A DNA stretch of 64,000 nucleotides from assembly GCF_014196805.1 (NCBI RefSeq), contig NZ_JACIEI010000001.1:186001-250000 (forward strand), given 5' to 3'. The notes below the pieces were generated by a model. The model worked only from the letters and a program-made list of their open reading frames with translations, was not told the origin of the DNA and made no database searches. Positions 45,695-54,626 of this stretch are shown one piece after another. Numbering within the stretch: the first letter of the stretch is position 1; every line of letters begins with the position of its first letter. Both the position numbers and the translations under genes were made by a program. Source of the stretch: Sulfitobacter undariae (GTDB taxonomy: Bacteria; Pseudomonadota; Alphaproteobacteria; Rhodobacterales; Rhodobacteraceae).

Positions 45695-46189
45695 ATGAGT
45701 AACGAAATCCAAAAGATTCAACCAGCGCAGATAGAATTGGTTGCCCCGCGCAGCGAGTTGGCATTCTTTCACCAGCACTCTGTAGGCCTTCCTCTCCAGC
45801 TGACTCCGTTAGAGGCATGGACCATGATGATGGCGGACCCCCTGCCGTTTATGGCGACAGCCTTCAAATTGCGGGATGCAATTGCTGCCCGGTTTGGGGT
45901 GAAACGGATTGGTGGGTTCAGTGATAAAACGCCCGGTTTTGTCCAAGTCGGAGACAAGCTCGACTTTTTTCTAGTCGAAAGTTTGAGCGACACAACTTTG
46001 TCTCTGTCTGAGCGGGATAAACATTTGGATGTGTTGACCTGTGTGACCTGCGTGGAAAAAACACTGACGATTACCTCGTCTGTAAAAGTGCACAACAGGT
46101 TTGGCCGCATCTATATGTTGCCTGTTGCTCCAGCGCATAAATTGATTGTTTGCATTATGCTACGGCGGCTTGTGCGCAAATTGGGCTAG
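45695..46189 (+). CDS. DUF2867 family protein
   Basis: Protein of 164 residues that resembles the DUF2867 family, which has an SRPBCC-like fold and no assigned activity. Visible blocks are FHQHSVGLPL near the N-terminus and RDKHLDVLTCV in the middle. No signal peptide. Its stop codon overlaps the end of the broken hydrolase gene on the other strand. Confidence 0.7.
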   Translation: MSNEIQKIQPAQIELVAPRSELAFFHQHSVGLPLQLTPLEAWTMMMADPLPFMATAFKLRDAIAARFGVKRIGGFSDKTPGFVQVGDKLDFFLVESLSDTTLSLSERDKHLDVLTCVTCVEKTLTITSSVKVHNRFGRIYMLPVAPAHKLIVCIMLRRLVRKLG

Positions 46190-46647
46190 GGATGCCTGCG
46201 TCTGCGCAGATAGAGCCAAAGTGCGGCGGCACAAATCACGATTTCTGTCAGAAAGGTCCAATGCAGGAGAAACGACAATATCCAATGCGACTGCGAGGCT
46301 GGGACCACAGTCAGTGGGCCGCCAAATTCACCCCATGGCCAGGTCCAGTTGATCTTGCCTAGAAACGTATCCAATACCATGTGGAGCAGCGCACCCATGG
46401 AAAACCATCCCATAATTTTGGCAGCTCTGAGACGCCAGAACAATAAGGCCGCGATCCCGATGCAAGCCTACAAAAGCGGGCGGTGCGTGAGGTATTCGTG
46501 ATGGTGGATGCTTTGGCCGTCGAGAAAGTAGAACCGGGTGAGATCAAGGTCCGGAGCCACCGAACCTATCAACAGTGCAATTTGCGCCTGTGGGTCTCGT
46601 AAGCTGCGAGACAGAAGATAGGCGGCAGGAACGTGAGCAATGAACAT
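46186..46647 (-). pseudogene. Membrane-bound metal-dependent hydrolase (DUF457/YdjM-like), interrupted by an amber codon
   Basis: The frame encodes a 153-residue membrane hydrolase with an APDLD motif near residue 31, HHHEYLTHRP near 48-57, and hydrophobic segments to the end. Codon 60 is TAG (plus 46468-46470, cta). Sequence after it continues in the same frame as a normal family C-terminus without any frameshift. TGG to TAG is the likely change. The start overlaps the FadR-type gene stop as TGATG. It could be a real inactivation, a sequencing error, or a tolerated readthrough site. Confidence 0.7.
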
Positions 46648-47408
46648 CAATGACCTCTTGCATGGTCAAGACGTTGCAGCGCCACATCTTCGTGTCGCTC
46701 TGCGCGTTGTTGGTCCAGCAGGGCGCGTTCAACATAGGTCAGATGGGCGTCTACAGCGGTGCGGGCGGCTACTGAATCGCGTGCAAGAAGTGCATCGTGG
46801 ATTTCGCGATGTTGGTCCAGCAGAACGGCCCGTTTGGTTTGTTGTTTGAACATCATCTGGCGGTTATAGAACACACCGCCGCGCAGCAGATCGTACATCG
46901 AACGCATCATATGGAGCATCACCACATTGTGGCTCGCTTCGACAATACTCATGTGGAATTGCGCGTCTAAGGTGGCTTCTTCTTCGGGGTTGTCGTGGGC
47001 GGTTTCCATCTTGGCAAAGATTGCACTGATCACGGCAAGATCGGTGTCAGAACCAAGCCGCGCTGCGCGTTCGGCTGCCAAGCCCTCCATGTCGCGGCGG
47101 AAGGAGAGATAGTCCATTGCCGCTTCGTCGTGGCGTGCAAATAGGGCCATCAAGGCTGGTGAGAACGCAGAGCCGAGGACATCAGCCACAAACACCCCTG
47201 CGCCGGGTTTTGAAATGAGCAGACCTGCTTCTTGGAGCTGGGCAATTGCGTCGCGCAATGAGGGCCGCGATACACCGAGACGCTCTGCCAGCTCACGTTC
47301 TGGGGGAAGTTGTTTCTCAGGCTTCAGGATGCCGCGCAGGATCAGTTGCTCGACCTGTCGCACAACGGCAGTCGACAGCTTTTCTGGAATGACGGGGCGG
47401 AAGGGCAT
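46647..47408 (-). CDS. FadR/GntR-family transcriptional regulator (PdhR/LldR-like)
   Basis: Regulator of 253 residues. The N-terminal winged helix has the GntR signature LPPERELAERLGVSRPSLRDAI. An all-helical FCD effector domain follows, with metal-type His residues in DAQFHMSIVEASHN. The start at 47408 has AAAGGA 8 nt upstream. That ribosome site lies at the edge of a perfect palindrome (47417-47451), so strong autoregulation is likely. The effector, perhaps an organic acid as in PdhR and LldR, is not known. Confidence 0.9.
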   Translation of the reverse strand: MPFRPVIPEKLSTAVVRQVEQLILRGILKPEKQLPPERELAERLGVSRPSLRDAIAQLQEAGLLISKPGAGVFVADVLGSAFSPALMALFARHDEAAMDYLSFRRDMEGLAAERAARLGSDTDLAVISAIFAKMETAHDNPEEEATLDAQFHMSIVEASHNVVMLHMMRSMYDLLRGGVFYNRQMMFKQQTKRAVLLDQHREIHDALLARDSVAARTAVDAHLTYVERALLDQQRAERHEDVALQRLDHARGH

Positions 47409-47416
47409 GGGGTGTT

Positions 47417-47451
47417 CCTTTGGTTGGTCAAATAATATGACCAACCAAAGG
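47417..47451. promoter_or_regulatory. Perfect 14-bp palindromic operator of the FadR-type gene
   Basis: CCTTTGGTTGGTCA, AATAATA, TGACCAACCAAAGG: fully complementary 14-bp arms with a 7-nt AT spacer. The core TGGTC-N-GACCA resembles operators of PdhR and LldR-type regulators. It lies 9 nt upstream of the start codon; in mRNA the same repeat would form a hairpin near the ribosome site. Confidence 0.8.
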
Positions 47452-47480
47452 GCGGAGCAAGCAACAGCGCCAAAGGCCGT

Positions 47481-47783
47481 TTACTTCTTTTTCATTTGGA
47501 CAGTAACAGGCGGGTATTTGAATTCGTCTTTTTCATTATCGACGTTTGCGGCGGTGATGGCGCCAACAACAATAACGCCCAATATGCCACCGCCCGCAGC
47601 GCCATTCATCCGTTGTTGTGTTGTGGCATTGAATGCAGTGACAGTGGTTGAGCCGCTTTGCCCGTCAAGCGTGCATCCCACACCAGACAGCTCTTTGCTG
47701 GTGTTATCACTGCCAACGCCAAAGGCGCGTACAGGCAGGGTTTCTTGCCCACGGAAAACCGCCGACCAATAAATTTTGAACAA
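47481..47783 (-). CDS. Hypothetical protein, probably an N-terminally incomplete lipoprotein-like gene
   Basis: The open frame gives 100 residues ending YPPVTVQMKKK. The part VRAFGVGSDNTSKELSGVGCTL resembles a family of small envelope proteins. A hydrophobic stretch (ILGVIVVGAITA) is near the C-terminus. No ATG opens the frame: it would begin with TTG, without a ribosome site or signal peptide. A lost N-terminus is possible. Confidence 0.4.
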   Translation of the reverse strand: MFKIYWSAVFRGQETLPVRAFGVGSDNTSKELSGVGCTLDGQSGSTTVTAFNATTQQRMNGAAGGGILGVIVVGAITAANVDNEKDEFKYPPVTVQMKKK

Positions 47784-47833
47784 TAATGGGTTTGTTTACT
47801 TGATGTTAACCAACAGTCGGGCAGGCTGATGGT

Positions 47834-48130
47834 ATGAAAAGCATAAAATTTTACTGGGCTGCTCTGGCTTTGGCATTCACTGCCTGTAACACGGCAGGCC
47901 CCCATTTTCGCGGGCTTCCCGCCACAACTGTGACGGTAGAGGGGTCCACTTTTGACGTGCGCGTACGGGGTGACATGGCCGAAGCCATTCGCACCAACAG
48001 TGAATACGCGCCACGCTTTGGGGCGATAAGGGAACGGGCGGGCCGTGCGATGGCGATGGTAAGCGGGTGTGAAGTAAAAGAAGTGCGGGGGGATCAGGCA
48101 CAGGCGACGGGGCTGCTCAAGTGTCCTTGA
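47834..48130 (+). CDS. Small putative lipoprotein
   Basis: Protein of 98 residues. The signal peptide ends in a lipobox (LAFTAC), so Cys18 would be lipidated and the protein anchored to the envelope. The mature part has two more cysteines, near the C-terminus (SGCEVKEV and LLKCP). No domain is recognised. It is divergent from the incomplete ORF at 47481. Confidence 0.65.
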   Translation: MKSIKFYWAALALAFTACNTAGPHFRGLPATTVTVEGSTFDVRVRGDMAEAIRTNSEYAPRFGAIRERAGRAMAMVSGCEVKEVRGDQAQATGLLKCP

Positions 48131-48284
48131 GCCAACATGGTGTGGCACCACCTTAGGGTGTGCCCATTGCGATAACCTGTGGATAACTCTCTGAATGCTG
48201 CTTTGCGCACGGGCGCATGGTTGACAGCTTGGGCGCAAAGCAGTCACTTGGCTGTTCGTTCCGGAATCACCAATCAGGCGGCAT

Positions 48285-51200
48285 ATGCGCTTTTCGAAAC
48301 TCAAGCTAACGGGCTTTAAAAGCTTTGTTGACCCCACTGATCTGATCATCGCGGATGGTTTGACGGGTGTTGTGGGGCCAAACGGCTGTGGTAAATCGAA
48401 TTTGCTGGAAGCATTGCGCTGGGTGATGGGGGAAAACCGTCCGACTGCGATGCGGGGCGGGGGGATGGAAGATGTGATTTTTGCGGGTGCGGCAACGCGA
48501 CCTGCACGCAACTTTGCCGAAGTTTCACTCCAAATTGATAACAGCGGGCGGCTGGCCCCTGCGGGGTTCAACGACAATGACAATCTGGAAATCGTGCGTC
48601 GGATTACACGCGATGTGGGCAGCGCCTATAAGGCGGCAGGCAAAGACGTGCGTGCCCGCGATGTGCAGATGCTGTTTGCCGATGCTTCTACCGGGTCGCA
48701 TTCACCTGCGCTGGTGCGGCAGGGGCAGATCAGCGAATTGATCAACGCAAAACCAAAAAGCCGCCGTCGTATTCTGGAAGAAGCGGCGGGGATTTCTGGC
48801 CTCTATGCGCGGCGTCATGAGGCCGAGCTAAAGCTAAACGGTGCCGAGGCTAATTTGGCCCGTGTCGATGATGTGGTTGAGCAGTTGGCGACACAACTGG
48901 CGCAACTGGCCCGTCAGGCCCGTCAGGCCGCCCGCTACCGCGAGATCGCGGATCAGTTGCGGCAGACGGAGGGTACGTTGCTGTACCGCCGGTGGCGCGA
49001 AGCGGATGATGCGCGGGCGCGTGCCGAAGAAGAACTGCGTGCACGGCTGACTGCGGCGGCGCAGGCTGAAGGGTTTGTGCGCAGTAGTGCCAAAGCCCGT
49101 CAGGAAGCTGAAGACGCTTTGCCAGCGCTGCGCGAAGAGGATGCCATTGCGGCTGCGGTTGTGCAGCGGTTGATGGTGCAAAAGGATACGCTGAGCGATC
49201 AGGAATCCCGTGCGACGGCGTTGATAGATACGCTACAGGGGCGTGTGGCCCAGATGATCCGCGATATTGACCGCGAAGGCGGGTTAAACCGCGATGCCGT
49301 AGATACGATCGAGCGGCTGGAGTGGGAAGCGCGTGAGCTGGCGAAAGCCAGTGAAGGTCATGACGAGGTGTTGGAGGCCGCGTCAGACGCGGCGCAAGAA
49401 GCGGCAGATGTGTTGCACGAGCGTGAGGGTGATCTAAGCCAGCGCACCGAAGATGTTGCGCGTCTGGCTGCGCGGTATGGATCGGCAGAGCGACTGCTGG
49501 ATGACAGCCGCAAGACGCTGGCCAAATCAGAAACAGAAGCGACCCGCGCCCGCGAAGCGGTGGCAGCCAGCGAAGCGGCATTGGCACAAACCGCCAGTGA
49601 TTTTGAGGCGGCGACCGTGGCGTCAACAGCCGCTGTTACGGGGGCTGAAGCCGCTGAAGCCGCCTTGATTGCAGCCGAGGAGGAGCGTGCCGAGACGCTG
49701 TCACTGGAGGCAGAGGCGCGCGGCGAACGCTCGGAAGCGGAAGGTGAGATGAACGCCCTTCGTGCGGAAACAACCGCGCTGGCAAAGCTGCTGGAACGGG
49801 ATACCGCAGAAGGGGGTCAGATATTGGACCGTCTGCAAGTCGAGCATGGGTTTGAAAAAGCGTTGGGTGCGGCTTTGGCCGATGATCTACGTGCGCCTGA
49901 GGTTGATACCGATGGGCCGTCGGGTTGGTCCAGCCTGCCAGAATACACGCAGGTACAGTCCTTGCCGTCAGGTGTGACGCCTTTGACAAATCACGTGTCT
50001 TGCCCGGATGTTCTGGGCCGCCGCATGGGCCAGATCGGGTTGGTGGATGCGGATGACGGGCAGCGATTGCAGGCGTCTTTGCAACCGGGGCAGCGGCTTG
50101 TCTCGACAGAGGGTGATCTGTGGCGTTGGGACGGGTTCCGCGCATGGGCTGAGGATGCGCCTTCTGCTGCGGCTTTGCGGTTGCAGCAGTTGAACCGTCT
50201 TGAGGTGCTAAAGCAGGCGTTGGAGCAAGCGAACAACCGTGCAGAAGCCGCACGGGCTGCGCATGAAAGCCTGACCATGCGGCTGGCGTCACAGACCGAA
50301 GCGGATAAACGTGCACGTGAAGCACGCCGTGAAGCGGACCGCGCCGTGGCGGATGCCGGTCGTGCGCTCAGCCGTGTTGAGGCGGATCGCAACCTTGCGG
50401 CAGGGCGGTTAGAGAGCCTCGGCTTGGCTGTGACGCGGCACGAAGAAGAAGCGATGGGTGCACGGACGCGGGTGCTGGAAGCAGAACGTGCACTGGCTGA
50501 TCTGGGCGATCTTAGCGAGGCACGTGCCGAGGTCGATGACATCCGCATGACGGTTGAAGCGGCGCGGATCACGATGATGTCACGCCGTTCAAACCACGAT
50601 GAATTGCGCCGTAGCGGCGAAGCCCGTTTGAAACGTGCGCAAGAAGTCACCAAGGAATTAAGCGGCTGGCGGCATCGATTGGAGACGGCCGAGAAGCACA
50701 GCGCCGATCTGGTTGAGCGCAAAGAGGCCTCCGAGGTAGAGCTGTTGGAAGCACTTGCTGTCCCAGCAGAGATCGCAGGCAAACGTGATGAGCTGGATGC
50801 GCAAATCGAAAATGCCAACGAGCGCCGTGCAGCAGCCATGGACACGTTGGCAACAGCCGAAACAACTCTGCGCGAAGCCACTCTGGAAGAGCGCGAAGCC
50901 GAACGCACCGCATCCGAGGCGCGTGAAGCGCGGGCGCGGTTTGAGGCGCGTAGCGATGCCGCCAAAGAAACTGTTGCCGCCGCCGCCGAGCGTATTGCAG
51001 AGGATCAAGAGTTGACGCCTGCACAACTGTTGGCGCAGTTGGATGTGGACCCTGACGATATGCCTGGCGTTGATAAGTTAGAGGCAGATGTGAACCGCCT
51101 AAAACGTCAACGCGATTCACTGGGCGCGGTGAACCTTCGGGCAGCAGAAGACGCCAAAGAAGTCGAAGAAGAGCATGGCGGCTTGGTCAGCGAAAAGGCT

Positions 51201-51740
51201 GATCTGGAAGAGGCGATTAAAACACTCCGCTCGGGCATCGCAAGCCTGAACCGCGAAGGGCGCGAGCGTCTGTTGACGGCGTTTGAACAGGTGAACTCCA
51301 ACTTCTCTTTGTTGTTCACGCATCTGTTTGGCGGTGGTGAGGCCAGTCTGGTGATGGTGGAATCCGATGACCCGCTGGAGGCGGGACTAGAGATCATGTG
51401 TCAACCGCCCGGTAAGAAACTCAGCACGCTGAGCCTGTTGTCCGGGGGGGAGCAAACACTGACCGCGATGGCGCTGATCTTTGCGGTGTTCCTTGCCAAC
51501 CCTGCACCGATTTGTGTGCTGGACGAAGTTGACGCGCCGTTGGACGACGCCAATGTGACGCGGTTCTGTGATCTGCTGGACGAGATGTGCCGCCAGACCA
51601 ACACACGCTTCTTGATCATCACGCACCATGCGGTGACGATGGCGCGTATGGATCGCTTGTTTGGTGTGACAATGGCGGAACAAGGCGTCAGCCAACTGGT
51701 CTCGGTCGATCTGAAGAAGGCCGAGATACTGGTCGCCTGA
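48285..51740 (+). CDS. smc: Chromosome segregation protein SMC
   Basis: Structural maintenance of chromosomes ATPase of 1151 residues. The N-terminal head has Walker A GPNGCGKSNLLEALRW at about 32-47. Two long coiled-coil arms rich in Ala, Glu and Arg flank a hinge near residues 530-640. The C-terminal head has the signature LSLLSGGEQTLTAMAL and Walker B CVLDEVDAPLDDAN. It acts as a dimer in DNA loop extrusion; the partners ScpA and ScpB are not in the window. Confidence 0.97.
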   Translation: MRFSKLKLTGFKSFVDPTDLIIADGLTGVVGPNGCGKSNLLEALRWVMGENRPTAMRGGGMEDVIFAGAATRPARNFAEVSLQIDNSGRLAPAGFNDNDNLEIVRRITRDVGSAYKAAGKDVRARDVQMLFADASTGSHSPALVRQGQISELINAKPKSRRRILEEAAGISGLYARRHEAELKLNGAEANLARVDDVVEQLATQLAQLARQARQAARYREIADQLRQTEGTLLYRRWREADDARARAEEELRARLTAAAQAEGFVRSSAKARQEAEDALPALREEDAIAAAVVQRLMVQKDTLSDQESRATALIDTLQGRVAQMIRDIDREGGLNRDAVDTIERLEWEARELAKASEGHDEVLEAASDAAQEAADVLHEREGDLSQRTEDVARLAARYGSAERLLDDSRKTLAKSETEATRAREAVAASEAALAQTASDFEAATVASTAAVTGAEAAEAALIAAEEERAETLSLEAEARGERSEAEGEMNALRAETTALAKLLERDTAEGGQILDRLQVEHGFEKALGAALADDLRAPEVDTDGPSGWSSLPEYTQVQSLPSGVTPLTNHVSCPDVLGRRMGQIGLVDADDGQRLQASLQPGQRLVSTEGDLWRWDGFRAWAEDAPSAAALRLQQLNRLEVLKQALEQANNRAEAARAAHESLTMRLASQTEADKRAREARREADRAVADAGRALSRVEADRNLAAGRLESLGLAVTRHEEEAMGARTRVLEAERALADLGDLSEARAEVDDIRMTVEAARITMMSRRSNHDELRRSGEARLKRAQEVTKELSGWRHRLETAEKHSADLVERKEASEVELLEALAVPAEIAGKRDELDAQIENANERRAAAMDTLATAETTLREATLEEREAERTASEAREARARFEARSDAAKETVAAAAERIAEDQELTPAQLLAQLDVDPDDMPGVDKLEADVNRLKRQRDSLGAVNLRAAEDAKEVEEEHGGLVSEKADLEEAIKTLRSGIASLNREGRERLLTAFEQVNSNFSLLFTHLFGGGEASLVMVESDDPLEAGLEIMCQPPGKKLSTLSLLSGGEQTLTAMALIFAVFLANPAPICVLDEVDAPLDDANVTRFCDLLDEMCRQTNTRFLIITHHAVTMARMDRLFGVTMAEQGVSQLVSVDLKKAEILVA

Positions 51741-51813
51741 TCTGGCTTTGGGTTTGACCTGTTGTTGAACGTTAGAGGCTTTTTCCTTTGCGTCACAAAC
51801 CGGCCTGACATCA

Positions 51814-52284
51814 TTAATCCTGCAAGGCGGCTTTTGAGCGAATGAAAAGCCAGCGCGGGACACGCGCGGCATAGTCCTCAAAGGGTTTTCCGAATGTCTG
51901 AGCCAAGGCCCGTTCTTCGCCTCTAATTTGAAACCGATCAATTGTCATGAAGAATAGGGCAGCCATCAAGACTGCACTTAACGCACCAAGCCACAGAGCA
52001 AAGGCCATCAGAATTATCAGCATTCCCACATACATAGGGTTTCGCGTTATGCTGTAGATGCCGTTCGTCACAAGTGTCGTTGCCATTTCAGGTGACGTCG
52101 GGTTCACAGTCGTCTTGTGAAGTAAAAAGCTCATCACGGCGGGCAGCAGGAATACCGCCCCAATTGTTGCAGTTGCGGCAACCAAAACTGCGGGTGTGTC
52201 AAATGTCGCCAGCGGGATGAAAGCCGCAAGTAGGCTTGCGATAACCATGCAAAGGGCCAGTTGTACAAGGGGGGGTATGTTCAT
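51814..52284 (-). CDS. Isoprenylcysteine carboxyl methyltransferase/PEMT-like membrane protein
   Basis: Protein of 156 residues with four or five membrane spans. The conserved SAM-binding region is LVTNGIYSITRNPMYVGML, followed by the paired acidic residues GEERALAQTFG. The family methylates lipids or small molecules at the membrane. Substrate unknown. Confidence 0.82.
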   Translation of the reverse strand: MNIPPLVQLALCMVIASLLAAFIPLATFDTPAVLVAATATIGAVFLLPAVMSFLLHKTTVNPTSPEMATTLVTNGIYSITRNPMYVGMLIILMAFALWLGALSAVLMAALFFMTIDRFQIRGEERALAQTFGKPFEDYAARVPRWLFIRSKAALQD

Positions 52285-52492
52285 GAAGAAGCTTCCATAT
52301 TTGATTCTTCACAATCGTAATTCCTTAAGGGGCTGTAGCTTCAAGTGTGGCGAGGCGATTTCCACAAGACCGTCTAGTTTCCGTCAAAAAGACCGTTTCT
52401 GAACGTTCACAAACGAGGGTTTTGGGAAACTACAGAAGGACTGGTGCGCGGAACTTTACAGACATCTCAAAGAATCTTGATATCATAGTCAA

Positions 52493-52954
52493 ATGAGCCT
52501 TTTGCACCTGTCTATCAGCGCCAACGATCCTGAAAATGTAGCGAGTTTTCTTGCCGCAGTCATGGGCGGTATTGCGATGCCGTTTCCACCTTTTCCAGAC
52601 TGTTGGATTGCTTTCAGCGCCGAAGATGATGGAACAGCTATCGAGGTCTATCCGACTACGCATGTGCTTGAGGCCGGTCCTGAACAAATATCCTGTGAAA
52701 TCAAATCCCGCGATACAACTTCAACATTCGTTCACGCTGCTGTCTGCTCAAAGCTAAGTCGCGTGGAGATCATCGGCCTCGCTTCATCAAAAGGATGGAC
52801 CTCGCGCATCTGCAACCGTGGTCCTTTTGAGTGCGTCGAAGTTTGGCTTGAAAACCGACTGCTTGTGGAATTGCTCGATGCCGAAATGCAGAAGGACTAT
52901 CGCGAAGGAATGACTGCCTCAAACTGGGCATCTATGTTTGGTCTGTCGAAGTAG
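52493..52954 (+). CDS. VOC-superfamily protein (glyoxalase-like), function unknown
   Basis: Protein of 153 residues starting MSLLHLSISANDPENVASFLAAVMGG, the usual opening of vicinal-oxygen-chelate modules. Only one clear half-module is seen. Base use is somewhat more AT-rich than neighbours, and the start has no clear ribosome site. Metal ligands cannot be fixed by eye. Confidence 0.6.
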   Translation: MSLLHLSISANDPENVASFLAAVMGGIAMPFPPFPDCWIAFSAEDDGTAIEVYPTTHVLEAGPEQISCEIKSRDTTSTFVHAAVCSKLSRVEIIGLASSKGWTSRICNRGPFECVEVWLENRLLVELLDAEMQKDYREGMTASNWASMFGLSK

Positions 52955-53037
52955 GTTAGGACTCCCTGCTGCCGTCAGATGCATCTGCACCTCCTCCCAA
53001 AAAGGACCGTTTGTTGATCGACAGCTACTGCGACATT

Positions 53038-53424
53038 TCAGACCTGTTTGATTGGGCCACCTGCCTTTTCCCAGCCGCCGAAACCTTCGGTGATGTGCGC
53101 TGCATCAAATCCCATGTCCTGCAACGTGGCCACAGAAATGGCCGAGCGCCAGCCAGAGGCGCAGTGGAAGACGAATTTCTTGTCGCTGGCAAAAACGTCT
53201 TTGAAATAGGGGCTATCGGGATCAACCCAGAATTCCAGCATGCCACGGGGGCAATGGAAACTGTTTGGGATAAAGCCTGTGCGCTCGCGTTCACGCGGGT
53301 CACGTAGATCGACGATCTGCACGGCGGGATCGTTGACCATCGCAATGGCATCGGCGGCGGCGATTTCTTCGATGCGGGCGCGGGCATTTGCGACCATTTC
53401 GGCGGCGGTGATTTTAAGGGCCAT
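53038..53424 (-). CDS. Rhodanese-like sulfurtransferase
   Basis: Single rhodanese domain of 128 residues. The CH2A-type block is VDLRDPRERERTGFIPNSFHCPRG. The active-site Cys lies in FHCASGWRS, whose loop could carry a persulfide. AGGAGG precedes the start. It follows the lytic transglycosylase gene by 9 nt. Physiological acceptor unknown. Confidence 0.9.
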   Translation of the reverse strand: MALKITAAEMVANARARIEEIAAADAIAMVNDPAVQIVDLRDPRERERTGFIPNSFHCPRGMLEFWVDPDSPYFKDVFASDKKFVFHCASGWRSAISVATLQDMGFDAAHITEGFGGWEKAGGPIKQV

Positions 53425-53433
53425 GTGGGCCTC

Positions 53434-54606
53434 CTAGAGTTTCGACAGAAGGGCAGGTGTGGGCCACGCATCTGCGGGCAGGCCAAGGCGCTGCTGTTCT
53501 TGCTGAACGGCGATGCGGGTGCGTGCGCCCAAGATGCCGTCAATATCGCCCACGTCATACCCGCGTGTTTGCAGCTTGGATTGCAGTTGCTTCATCTGGT
53601 TTCCATCCAGTCCAGTGTCTGGCGTGCCCGCATCATAGATTTTACCACCAGCTAGACGGGTGGCAAAATAGGCGGCTGTCAGAACATAGGTAAAGCTCTG
53701 GTTCCACTCAAAATAGACGTTGAAGTTGGGATAGGTGAGAAAGGCAGGCCCATTGCGCCCTTGGGGCAGGATCAGGGATGCCGTCAGGTTATCAGCCAAG
53801 CTGCCGTTACGGGCAGTGACACCCAAAGCGGCCCATTCAGCGGCGGTTTTCTGGGTTTCCAAGCCGCTGAGCGACCAGTTGAAATCCGCAGGTACTTTGA
53901 CTTCGTCAATCCATGGTTCGCCAGCACGCCATCCCAAAGACGAGAGCATCTTGGCGCCAGACATCAGCGCATCGGGTGCGGAGGTTCTGAGCGAGACATG
54001 GCCATCGCCATCGCCGTCGGTGCCATTCTCGAGGATGTCACGCGGTAGCATTTGGACCATGCCTATTTCGCCAGCCCATGCGCCTGTGGTTGTTACAGGA
54101 TCAAAATCGCCGCGTTTAAACAGCTCCATAGCGGCAAAAATTTGGGGCCGGAACAGTTCTGGGCGGCGGCAATCATGGGCGAGGGTCACCAAGGCATTGG
54201 CGGTGTTGAAATCACCCTGAAACGTGCCGTAATCCGTTTCAAAGGCCCAGAACGCCAGCAATACGTTGCGGTCTACGCCGTATTCCCCTTCGATAATATC
54301 GAAGGTTGAATCATACTGCTGTGCGTTTCTGCGGCCGCGATCAATGCGGTCATTGGAGATCAGGCGGCGGGAAAAATCAACAAAGGGGCGCTGGAAAACG
54401 CCTTGGGAGCCATCCGCACGCAGCACCGCGGGATCGCTGCGTACCGAGCGCAGGAATGTCTTGGCGGTATCTGTGTCGATGCCGTGGGTGGGCGCTTCGG
54501 CGGCGAGACCATCGAGGAAGGTGCTGAACGCGCCGCCACAGGAGGTCTGGGCCAAGAGGGGCAGCGGTGTGAAGGCGATAAGGGCCGCGAAGAAATGTGA
54601 GCGCAT
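53434..54606 (-). CDS. Lytic murein transglycosylase (MltB-like) with C-terminal peptidoglycan-binding domain
   Basis: Cell-wall enzyme of 390 residues that cleaves glycan strands to 1,6-anhydro ends. The signal peptide ends LLAQ. The SLT_2 domain has the catalytic Glu123 in WAFETDYGTF and the block GAWAGEIGMVQMLP. A PG_binding_1 domain covers about 325-390 (KLQTRGYDVGDIDGILGART). Start 54606 has AGG 7 nt upstream; 54621 is an alternative. It starts 20 nt after the cobD stop. Confidence 0.93.
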   Translation of the reverse strand: MRSHFFAALIAFTPLPLLAQTSCGGAFSTFLDGLAAEAPTHGIDTDTAKTFLRSVRSDPAVLRADGSQGVFQRPFVDFSRRLISNDRIDRGRRNAQQYDSTFDIIEGEYGVDRNVLLAFWAFETDYGTFQGDFNTANALVTLAHDCRRPELFRPQIFAAMELFKRGDFDPVTTTGAWAGEIGMVQMLPRDILENGTDGDGDGHVSLRTSAPDALMSGAKMLSSLGWRAGEPWIDEVKVPADFNWSLSGLETQKTAAEWAALGVTARNGSLADNLTASLILPQGRNGPAFLTYPNFNVYFEWNQSFTYVLTAAYFATRLAGGKIYDAGTPDTGLDGNQMKQLQSKLQTRGYDVGDIDGILGARTRIAVQQEQQRLGLPADAWPTPALLSKL

Positions 54607-54626
54607 GAAATACCTATGCATAAATA

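Noticed and set aside
47606-48583. Minus-strand open frame of 325 codons
   Set aside because: It runs antisense through the start of smc and the small lipoprotein gene; its product has no family-like pattern and no ribosome site.
49991-50965. Minus-strand open frame of 324 codons rich in Ala, Arg and Ser
   Set aside because: It is the antisense of the smc coiled coil; the composition is an artefact of GC-rich codons.
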